From contig CAMUQM010000018.1 in assembly GCA_947095945.1 (NCBI GenBank), forward strand, positions 1 through 18,113: a stretch of DNA of 18,113 bases, read 5' to 3'. A program made the translations under genes and the position numbers. This stretch comes from an uncultured Prevotella sp. GTDB lineage: Bacteria; Bacteroidota; Bacteroidia; Bacteroidales; Bacteroidaceae. Of the stretch, positions 8,487 to 14,214 are shown one piece after another (the stretch's first letter is position 1; each line of letters opens with the position of its first letter). A model generated the notes under the pieces. That model was not told the DNA's origin. It did not search any database and worked only from the letters and a program-made list of their open reading frames with translations.

Positions 8487-8607
8487 TAAGTCGAGAACCT
8501 AGGAAATTCAAGACACTTGCACAAGGATAGCATAGTGGTTCTCACGCTATAGCGTGGACTGCTATTACTACTTTCGTGCAATGGGTTTTCCTAGGACCTT
8601 CGACTTA
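8487..8607. repeat. 121-bp concentric palindrome (MITE-like or structured leader)
   Basis: Nested pairs share one centre near 8549: TAAGTCGA/TCGACTTA, CCTAGGAAA/TTTCCTAGG, TTGCAC (8517-8522)/GTGCAA (8576-8581), and a perfect central palindrome CACGCTATAGCGTG (8543-8556). It ends 96 nt above the start of the glycosylase-like gene and would lie in that gene's 5' leader if transcription starts near 8430. It contains no coding frame. Confidence 0.75.
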
Positions 8608-8703
8608 GAATGTGGACATAGCCAGTTCACGCTTCTGTATTATTAATCCTATTACTAACTTTTTAAGGGCTAAACGGACTGGATAAAGGCTCAATAATTG
8701 ACT

Positions 8704-9375
8704 ATGGACAAACAAGAATTGTATGAAAAATGGGTAGACAAAGTCTGCCAGTTTATCGAGAGTGTAGGTCCTGAAATTAACTGTACGAGTTGTGCAATGC
8801 AGTCTAAACCTGTGTTGGATAAATCTCCACAGGTAGTATTCCTTGGCTACAATGCTCATGAACCATTCCCTTATCAAGGGGCAAACAAGGAACGATTTTA
8901 TGAAGGAAATCCTTACTTTTACACTGAACGTGAAAAGTGGCCTGTATGGGGAAAACTCTATGCAGTTATGAAGTGGGCTAAGTTTACAGAGCCTATGGAA
9001 GATGGTAATTTCGTGTTTATGAACGCTGTCTATTTTGGCAGTCAGGATATCAAGGATCTGAAAGCAAAGAAAGGAAGTGCTGAAATCATCAATCAATGTC
9101 TTGATTTCAGTGCGGAAGTTATCAAGGATATTTACCATCCAAAAGCCGTGGTCTGCTTCTCCATACCCGATTGCTTTACTCCTTTTATCAATCGTTTAAA
9201 CATTAAGGAAGTAGAGAGCATTGTTCCCCCAATGGCTAATGGAGAACCTGCTAAACATGGTGTAGCAAAAGCTATGTGGGGCGATATAAAGATTATAGGT
9301 ATACCCCACCCTTCAGGCAGAATCAGTTATGATGATTTAGGGGCAATCGCAATGTATCTGCAAAATGAACTTTAA
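8704..9375 (+). CDS. Uracil-DNA glycosylase superfamily-like protein
   Basis: 223 residues from ATG 8704; a TTG two codons upstream is less likely. The order of elements fits the UDG fold: strand plus loop VVFLGYNAHE (44-53, position of the catalytic-water motif), FMNAVYFGS (105-113), strand KAVVCFSIPDCF (147-158), and IIGIPHPSGRIS (197-208), whose HPSGR matches the leucine-loop HPS motif. In the known enzymes, these segments flip and cut damaged or odd bases from DNA. The canonical GQDPYH or GEAPG motif is absent, so the substrate cannot be named. CTSC (27-30) is a possible metal or redox pair. First gene of a four-gene plus-strand cluster; the next gene starts 25 nt downstream. Confidence 0.6.
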   Translation: MDKQELYEKWVDKVCQFIESVGPEINCTSCAMQSKPVLDKSPQVVFLGYNAHEPFPYQGANKERFYEGNPYFYTEREKWPVWGKLYAVMKWAKFTEPMEDGNFVFMNAVYFGSQDIKDLKAKKGSAEIINQCLDFSAEVIKDIYHPKAVVCFSIPDCFTPFINRLNIKEVESIVPPMANGEPAKHGVAKAMWGDIKIIGIPHPSGRISYDDLGAIAMYLQNEL

Positions 9376-9400
9376 ATAAATAAACTAACTAACAAAAATT

Positions 9401-9745
9401 ATGGGACAAATTGTAAACTTTGGTCGCGAAATGATTCGCATTAATTCTGAGAAAAATCGTATTGAGTATTCAACAAATGGAGGGAATAGTTGGCATTCTC
9501 GCTACTCTGGTTCAACACCTGGCGAATTCTATAGCTTATGCGCTTTCGGTAAAGAGCTATTAGCTTGTACATCAAAAGGGGTTTATTACTCAAATAATGG
9601 AGGTAACAGTTGGCATTCTCGTTTCACGGGATCTGTTGCGGGAGAATTTGAGGAGATTACTGTACAAGGTAACGAGTTACTTGCTCAAACGAGCAAAGGA
9701 TTGTATTATTCTAAGAATGGTGGTAGTTCTTGGCACCGTCGCTAA
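9401..9745 (+). CDS. Small Asp-box (BNR-like) repeat protein
   Basis: 114 residues with an exact 40-residue period: STNGGNSW, SNNGGNSW and SKNGGSSW place tryptophans at 31, 71 and 111. Each fits the Asp-box S-x-[DN]-x-G-x-[ST]-W found in beta-propeller blades of sialidases and lectin-like proteins. The units are also near-identical in DNA, so the duplication looks recent. There is no signal peptide or membrane segment, unlike most Asp-box proteins, so it should stay in the cytoplasm. Two full repeats plus partial ends cannot close a propeller alone; oligomerisation is inferred, as in small fungal and bacterial lectins. Function unknown; probably co-transcribed with the gene before it. Confidence 0.8.
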   Translation: MGQIVNFGREMIRINSEKNRIEYSTNGGNSWHSRYSGSTPGEFYSLCAFGKELLACTSKGVYYSNNGGNSWHSRFTGSVAGEFEEITVQGNELLAQTSKGLYYSKNGGSSWHRR

Positions 9746-9753
9746 TTTAATAT

Positions 9754-9785
9754 TATTCCCCAGTCTCTTTGTGATTGGGGGAATA
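9754..9785 (+). other. Hairpin between the Asp-box and two-TM genes
   Basis: TATTCCCC pairs with GGGGAATA and continues through a one-base bulge by AGTC/GATT, a stem of about 12 bp. An A-rich rather than U-rich run follows, so it is more likely a processing or stability element (or partial attenuator) than a full terminator. Confidence 0.5.
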
Positions 9786-9800
9786 AACAAAAATAAATTT

Positions 9801-10379
9801 ATGAAAAATATAGAGTATCAAAGACTAATTTCGCTTAGTCTTATTTTTATTGCTATTGTCGTATTTTTTGGTAGTGCCATTATGTTTGGCAACTACAATA
9901 CACAAGATATTTGGCCGAGAATTGTTGGTGCATTGTTTGGAGTAGTCTTATCTGCCATCATTACAATGCTTCTTTTGTCTGGTCAGACTCGTAATGCTTT
10001 GGAAAAGGAACGCAACGCTGAAATATTTAAGGAGAAACTGAAAATTTATCAAGAGTATCTTCATGCACTATGTAAAATACTGAAAGATGGTGAGATTACA
10101 TCAGAGGAAGCTGTTGAGTTGCAATTTCTAACATCATATATCTCATTACACACAAGAAGTAAGAGTATTTATCAAATAAGTGCTAATGCTTCAAATATAA
10201 TCAATTTATACGTAGGTGAGAAGTCGCCAACAAAGAATACAGAAGATTTGCTTAAAAATCTCTTTGATATTGTCCATTGTTTTAGAAAAGAATTATATCC
10301 GAAAGACATGACGTGGGACAATACTGATATTAATAAGACGATAGAGGAACTTCAGATTTTAGAGCAAGTGGCAGTATAG
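9801..10379 (+). CDS. Two-TM membrane protein with cytoplasmic helical tail
   Basis: 192 residues from the ATG at 9801. A longer frame reaching back to 9597 overlaps the Asp-box gene and is a shadow. Membrane helices lie at about 8-30 and 38-60; then comes a charged helical segment (QTRNALEKERNAEIFKEKLK, 62-81) and a cytosolic domain of about 110 residues with conserved-looking IYQEYLHALCKILKDGEI (82-99) and FLTSYISLHT (109-118). I recall similar membrane-plus-helical modules as hypothetical proteins in Bacteroidota, sometimes next to nucleases, but cannot name the family. It lies between the Asp-box gene and the DNPH1-like gene and could anchor that complex at the membrane, which is inference. 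Confidence 0.8.
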   Translation: MKNIEYQRLISLSLIFIAIVVFFGSAIMFGNYNTQDIWPRIVGALFGVVLSAIITMLLLSGQTRNALEKERNAEIFKEKLKIYQEYLHALCKILKDGEITSEEAVELQFLTSYISLHTRSKSIYQISANASNIINLYVGEKSPTKNTEDLLKNLFDIVHCFRKELYPKDMTWDNTDINKTIEELQILEQVAV

Positions 10380-10469
10380 AAACAATCTCACCAATAAAAG
10401 ATGATATTATTTTGAATAGATAATTGACATCGTTGAATATAATAGACAAGGCACAAACTCTTATTTACG

Positions 10470-11531
10470 ATGAATAGAAGAATTTATTTTGCAGGCTCTA
10501 TACGTGGCGGTAGAGAAGACGCAGGCTTATACAAGCGTATTATTGACTATATAAACAAAACTGACATTGTGGTTACAGAGCACATCGGGCAAGCCGATAT
10601 GAGCATGAAATCCCAGACACTTATGTCAGATGCCTGTATTTACGAACGTGATACTAAATGGCTTGAGTCGTGTGAATTGCTGATAGCCGAATGTACTTGC
10701 CCCTCTCTTGGTGTCGGCTACGAATTGGCTTATGCTGAGGCATATGGTATTCCTGCTTATATTTTCTATAATGGGTTGCGGTCTAATATTTCAGCGATGT
10801 TGAATGGTAATCCTTATTTTACGGTTGTTCCTTATGAAAATGAAGAAGAGCTATATCAAATACTTGATGATATACTGAACTTAAATGTAGATTGTACGAG
10901 TCTGATAACTATCGATTCCGAAAATAAGCAAATTGTTGAGAAACTTAAACAAGATGGAATCTCTTGCATAGAAAAAGGAGAGTATACTCTTATGAACATC
11001 ATCTTAGCAAACTCAAAAGAGGCTATTGATAAGGTTCATTTACTTTCATTGCGTCAAAATGATAGGAGAAAATTAGTCCTTCTACAAACTTCAAACATAT
11101 TTGAAGTTGATGAAAAAGAAATGTTTGATGCAATTCTTTCGTTTCCAAATGGTAGTAACACTTATGAAGAAATAAAATCGTTTTTATATTGTATTCGTAA
11201 CTGTATCGAAATTCATTGGATAATATCAGTTGATTTTTATGATTTCTATTCAGTGATAAAGGGGAAAAATATAATTTCTATGCAAAGGTTTACTTACCGA
11301 AAAGATATAGAGGAAGCACTATACAAGCTGAATTACAACAGAGATAAAAAACAGAAAAAATATATCTTCGCTATCAGTGGCGTACGTAATCAGGAAGAAG
11401 GTCTAAGGCAGATACAAGCATTTGATAAATATCTTTCTGAAAAATTATTTATTAATGAGTCTGATTTTTGCTATAATATCATTCCTTATGGGATGAAGCA
11501 AGTAATTTTGCTAACAGCCACATCATATTAA
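10470..11531 (+). CDS. DNPH1/Rcl-like deoxynucleotide N-hydrolase fused to FtsZ C-terminal-like region
   Basis: 353 residues in two parts. Residues 1-140 follow the DNPH1 (Rcl) / nucleoside 2-deoxyribosyltransferase family: YFAGSIRGGREDAGLY (6-21), VVTEH (34-38), RDTKWLESCELLIAE (60-74), PSLGVGYELA (78-87) with the likely catalytic Glu85, and ISAMLNG (107-113). Known relatives hydrolyse 2'-deoxynucleoside 5'-monophosphates to free base and deoxyribose phosphate. Residues from about 180 resemble the second half of FtsZ: NDRRKLV (197-203), a T7-loop-like IISVDFYDFYSVI (251-263, compare FtsZ LINVDFADV), a helix with KDIEEAL (278-284), strand KYIFAISG (297-304) and strand QVILLTAT (344-351). The glycine-rich GTP-binding half of FtsZ is absent. 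The FtsZ likeness is my reading by eye. Last gene of the cluster, 90 nt after its neighbour. Confidence 0.8.
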   Translation: MNRRIYFAGSIRGGREDAGLYKRIIDYINKTDIVVTEHIGQADMSMKSQTLMSDACIYERDTKWLESCELLIAECTCPSLGVGYELAYAEAYGIPAYIFYNGLRSNISAMLNGNPYFTVVPYENEEELYQILDDILNLNVDCTSLITIDSENKQIVEKLKQDGISCIEKGEYTLMNIILANSKEAIDKVHLLSLRQNDRRKLVLLQTSNIFEVDEKEMFDAILSFPNGSNTYEEIKSFLYCIRNCIEIHWIISVDFYDFYSVIKGKNIISMQRFTYRKDIEEALYKLNYNRDKKQKKYIFAISGVRNQEEGLRQIQAFDKYLSEKLFINESDFCYNIIPYGMKQVILLTATSY

Positions 11532-12177
11532 TCAATACAAATAGTTTTTCCGTTAAATGTATGAATGCTTTTCGTATACCTTTGACGGAAAAACCGAAGT
11601 TGCTTATTAAACAATAGCATAGCTAAGTTTCTCAGCTTTCTATTCTATTATCATCCTCCGACACAGAGCCTCTTATTTACTTTAATACTTCAAAAGATAG
11701 CTACTTGAAAAATCATTACATATTTTCAAACAAAACAGCTATGAATAAGGATAAAAACACGGATAAAAGGTAGGTTTATAACCACCAGGAAATCAGTTGG
11801 TTATAAAGTAGTAGAAGAAAAGATGCTTAAATGGACTTCAAAAGGGCGTTAGTAAAGCTTCAGAAGAGTATCTTTTGCAATTCAATTGGGCGTGTTTTCA
11901 AAGCCAAAAGAGCATGTATTGGTTGTAAACCGATTGAAAATAGTTTACAAATATCGACTTATAAGGGAATAAGTTGCGTGTAGAAGATGGGAAAACATGG
12001 TAATAGATAGACATCTTATTTATTTGCCTTTTATGCGTTATGGCTTTTAGTTTATCACCCCCTTGTAAGACTATCTAATTTTGAATAGTCATACCATGCA
12101 AATGTATAACCCTTTATGTATAATTTAACGAAAGAATCTAATAAAGACTATTAGCCTTTATGCCTAAAAGGAAACGA
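11532..12177. other. ~645-bp non-coding stretch
   Basis: No frame here looks coding. Apart from the hairpin at 11544-11594, it shows three degenerate copies of a TTCAAAAGGGCGT-like motif (11837-11852, 11881-11896, 11903-11920) and a short hairpin GACTAT/ATAGTC near 12070. It may be a decayed gene or part of a dispersed repeat. Confidence 0.5.
11544..11594. terminator. Long hairpin ending the accessory cluster (possible terminator)
   Basis: GTTTTTCCGTTAAA (11544-11557) pairs with TTTGACGGAAAAAC (11581-11594), 14 bp with one G-U, around a 23-nt loop. It starts 12 nt after the stop codon at 11531. No U-run follows, so termination is plausible from position but weak by sequence. Confidence 0.4.
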
Positions 12178-12456
12178 CTACAGTAACTGCTTGCTTACAA
12201 CATCATCAAAATGAAGGTTAGCCCAATCTATTAGTGAAACTATTGTTGGCATCAATGATTTTCCAGTTTCTGTAAGAGAATACTCTACACGTGGTGGGAC
12301 AACAGGATAAACCTCACGATGAACGAGATTATACTTTTCCAGATTCTTCAGCGTGGCAGAAAGCATCTTCTGCGAGCAGTCTGTCATGTGCTGATGAAGT
12401 TCACTGAAGCGCATCACTCCCGTCTCGCTGCTATGAATAGTAAATAGAACGAGCAT
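12178..12456 (-). CDS. HxlR-family winged-helix regulator, N-terminus broken by in-frame TAG
   Basis: The open part is 92 residues from the ATG at 12456, with the HxlR core: MRFSELHQHM and CSQKMLSATLKNLEKYNLVHREVYPVVPPRVEYSLTETG, i.e. recognition helix and beta-wing, then SLMPTIVSLIDWA. HxlR proteins bind DNA as dimers and often sense redox or electrophiles through an N-terminal Cys. The frame above 12456 continues with a perfect HxlR N-terminus, CPIRQVISRFGDKWS (12501-12457), but no start codon lies between it and a TAG at 12510-12508. A same-frame ATG is at 12531. So the gene is either a pseudogene, uses a weak start, or yields a shortened protein from 12456. Confidence 0.7.
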   Translation of the reverse strand: MLVLFTIHSSETGVMRFSELHQHMTDCSQKMLSATLKNLEKYNLVHREVYPVVPPRVEYSLTETGKSLMPTIVSLIDWANLHFDDVVSKQLL

Positions 12457-12526
12457 TGACCATTTGTCACCAAAACGGCTGATTACTTGTCGTATAGGGC
12501 AAGCTAACTACAAGGTGGATATTACT

Positions 12527-12614
12527 TTCATGAACGAAAAGAATTATTTTCACGAAAGAAAATATTTTTCTTCATGAAAAGAAATATTTTTTTTCATGAA
12601 AATAATTTGCCGAA
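12527..12614. repeat. Array of four TTCATGAA boxes with exact 22-bp period
   Basis: TTCATGAA at 12527, 12571 and 12593 and TTCACGAA at 12549 are spaced exactly 22 bp apart. Each exact box is a perfect 8-bp palindrome, and the spacers are A/T-rich (GAAAAGAATTAT, AGAAAATATTTTTC, AAGAAATATTTTTT). The leftmost box contains the possible HxlR start ATG at 12531. This could be a regulator-binding array on one face of the helix or the tandem-repeat core of a MITE-like element. Confidence 0.75.
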
Positions 12615-12727
12615 AGTGAGGTCTACTCTTGTTTTATCCCTACTTGAGCAGGCTTTTTCCATGCGAATTGAAATAAAAAAGGGAGCAAATACGCCCCCAA
12701 TATATTCTGTTATCAATTGTCTGATAC

Positions 12728-13324
12728 TTACTTTAGAAGTAGCTGACGTGCAAACTCCCAAATAACAATACCTGTTGTGACACTTACGTTCAGTGAGTGC
12801 TTGGTTCCGAATTGTGGAATCTCAAGACAGCCATCGCTCATATCTACGACCGTTTGCTTAACACCTTTCACCTCGTTACCCATGACGATGGCGTAGTGGG
12901 TGGCGGGGTGTTGGGTGTTGGGTGTTGGGTGTTGGGTGTTAAATGTTGGGTGTTGATGGCTTGTTGGACTCTGCGTGTTAAGGTCTTGCAGTTTTGTTGA
13001 GCCTTCCACCTGCTCTACACTATACACGAAAACGCCTTGACGATGTAGTTCTTCGATGGCATCTTCTGTACGTTCAAAGTAACGCCAGTCTACAGAATCC
13101 TCACCGCCAAGTGCTGTCTTATGAATCTCAGCGTTTGGTGGTGTGGCTGTGATACCGCATAGATAGACAGCCTTCACACGGAAAGCATCAGCCGAACGGA
13201 ATACACTTCCCACATTATGTAATGACCGCACATCGTCTAATACAACGATGAGTGGTAACTTATCAGCCTCCTTGAACTCTTCAAGGGAAAGCCTGTTCAT
13301 TTCTATTGTGCGTAGTTTTCTCAT
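12728..13324 (-). CDS. TrmH/SpoU-family RNA 2'-O-methyltransferase with heptamer-repeat insert
   Basis: 198 residues from ATG 13324; an ATG six codons earlier lies next to the repeat element, and MRKLRTIEMNRL fits the family start. SPOUT motifs are complete: motif 1 NVGSVFRSADAF (37-48), motif 2 IVMGNEVKGV (146-155), motif 3 CLEIPQFGTKHSLNVSVTTG (166-185). Such enzymes use SAM to methylate ribose 2'-OH in tRNA or rRNA; the target here is not evident. Residues about 116-142 (with NTQHPTPNTQHP) are a low-complexity insert, absent from relatives I remember at about 176 residues, encoded by seven heptanucleotide units at 12906-12954. It sits in the loop before motif 2. The SufE gene lies upstream on the same strand, separated by an inverted-repeat element. 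Confidence 0.9.
   Translation of the reverse strand: MRKLRTIEMNRLSLEEFKEADKLPLIVVLDDVRSLHNVGSVFRSADAFRVKAVYLCGITATPPNAEIHKTALGGEDSVDWRYFERTEDAIEELHRQGVFVYSVEQVEGSTKLQDLNTQSPTSHQHPTFNTQHPTPNTQHPATHYAIVMGNEVKGVKQTVVDMSDGCLEIPQFGTKHSLNVSVTTGIVIWEFARQLLLK
12906..12954 (+). repeat. Heptanucleotide microsatellite (GGGTGTT x7, one variant)
   Basis: Seven contiguous 7-nt units, six GGGTGTT and one AAATGTT (12941-12947), inside the methyltransferase gene. It encodes the QHPTxNT-type repeat at residues 124-140. Because 7 is not a multiple of 3, gain or loss of one unit would shift the frame. Confidence 0.9.
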
Positions 13325-13327
13325 AAT

Positions 13328-13514
13328 AAAAGCCCCACCCAACCTCCCCGAAAGGGGAGGAGTCTTAGCTTGTGTGTGGGTTATAGTTGTAGAATATTAT
13401 TATAGAATAGGGATATATGCTAAATATTATAGATATCTCAACAAAGCATCCTTGTATTATTATCCCTTTATTATCTGCACTCCCCTCCCTTCGGAGGGGT
13501 TGGGGGAGGCTTTT
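13328..13514. repeat. MITE-like element with ~36-bp terminal inverted repeats
   Basis: Left end 13328-13363 and the reverse complement of right end 13479-13514 match at 29 of 36 positions. Each end holds its own hairpin (CCTCCCC-gaaa-GGGGAGG; CCCCTCC-cttc-GGAGGGG). The ends are GC-rich while the 115-bp middle is very AT-rich and non-coding. It lies between sufE and the methyltransferase gene, only a few bases above the latter's start codon. Confidence 0.7.
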
Positions 13515-13541
13515 GGGGAGGCTTCTGTGGGAGGCTTTTTT
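13503..13541. repeat. Three GGGAGGCTT direct repeats
   Basis: GAGGCTT begins at 13506, 13518 and 13531, each preceded by G runs, so units of 12-13 nt extend from the right end of the inverted-repeat element up to the sufE stop codon. Confidence 0.6.
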
Positions 13542-13956
13542 ACTGCAAACTAAACCCTACTGCATACGCCTTAATCTTCGTCACCATAGAAAGTAGGCCG
13601 TTGCTGCGTGTTGGTGAGAGATGCTGACGAAGACCTATCTTATCAATGAAATACAGGTCGGCATCAATAATCTCTTGTGGTGTATGATTGCTTAATACAC
13701 GTATCAGCAGAGCGATAATACCCTTTGTGATGAGTGCATCAGAGTCAGCAGTGAAGACAAGTTTGCCCTCTACATTGTCACACTGCAACCATACACGGCT
13801 CTGACAACCGTCAATGAGGTTCTGTTCGTTCTTATATTGCTCGTCTAATGGCTCTAACTCGTTGCCCAAGTCAATGAGCATTTGGTATTTGTCCATCCAA
13901 TCGGTGAAGTCTTCAAACTCACCAATTACTGCATCTTGTGCTTCGTTTATTGTCAT
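13540..13956 (-). CDS. sufE: SufE family sulfur acceptor protein
   Basis: 138 residues, the usual size. SufE takes persulfide sulfur from the cysteine desulfurase SufS on one cysteine and passes it to the SufBCD scaffold for Fe-S cluster assembly in the cytosol. The signature LIDGCQSRVWL is present at 47-57 with acceptor Cys51. The N-terminal MTINEAQDAVIGEFEDFTDW and the C-terminal helix LLSMVTKIKAYA fit the family. No suf genes adjoin it here, which is common in Bacteroidota. Its stop codon touches the GGGAGGCTT repeats, and an AT-rich inverted repeat lies just above its start. A CsdE-type role cannot be excluded. Confidence 0.93.
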   Translation of the reverse strand: MTINEAQDAVIGEFEDFTDWMDKYQMLIDLGNELEPLDEQYKNEQNLIDGCQSRVWLQCDNVEGKLVFTADSDALITKGIIALLIRVLSNHTPQEIIDADLYFIDKIGLRQHLSPTRSNGLLSMVTKIKAYAVGFSLQ

Positions 13957-13970
13957 AGTTCCTTTTTTTT

Positions 13971-14208
13971 AATTCATAATTCAAAATTCATAATTATGAT
14001 TACTGTCAATTCAAAATTCATAATTCAAAATTCATAATTATGATAACTTCTGTGGGTAGAGTTTATTGCTACAAGCAGCTTACGATTATTGTTATTTACC
14101 ATATATTATTAACCAATAGAAGTAATCATCGTAGTGAATTTGGATTGTGAATTATGAATGTTGAATTCAGAATTATCATAGTAATCATAATTCTGAATTC
14201 TGAATTAG
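13971..14208. repeat. AT-rich nested inverted repeat (AATTCATAATTC type)
   Basis: Left outer arm 13971-14005 matches the reverse complement of 14179-14208 (ends AATTATGATTACT). Left inner arm 14006-14048 matches the reverse complement of 14147-14180 (AATTATGATAA). The arms are built of AATTCAAAATTCATAATT units. A spacer of about 100 bp holds no gene. It fills nearly the whole gap between sufE and the U32 gene and looks like a MITE or repeat-expanded insertion. Confidence 0.7.
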
Positions 14209-14214
14209 AGTGAT

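Larger units (their letters stand above)
7958..8703. other. Intergenic region of ~745 bp between divergent units
   Basis: Holds the promoter of the secreted-protein gene (7997-8028), a bulged hairpin (8097-8122, ACGAAC-aa-CTAA / TTAG-TTCGT), a copy of the 86-bp repeat (8210-8295), an inverted pair GTGGATAA / TTATCCAC (8341-8348, 8377-8384), a TAATTTTG box at 8415-8422 without a good -33 partner, and a 121-bp concentric palindrome (8487-8607). No reading frame here looks real. Confidence 0.6.

Noticed and set aside
9597..9800. N-terminal extension of the two-TM gene back to 9597
   Set aside because: It overlaps the Asp-box repeat gene in another frame; the ATG at 9801 directly precedes the first membrane helix.
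8447..10437. 13-nt direct repeat TGACATCGTTGAA (8447-8459 and 10425-10437) as possible attachment sites
   Set aside because: A shared 13-mer is expected by chance in a window of this size, there is no integrase or tRNA, and the second copy lies inside the gene cluster.
12527..12614. CRISPR array
   Set aside because: The 22-bp units are contiguous near-repeats without unique spacers, and no cas genes are present.
13248..13553. 101-codon plus-strand frame
   Set aside because: It runs through the inverted-repeat element and the start of the methyltransferase gene on the opposite strand; low-complexity product.
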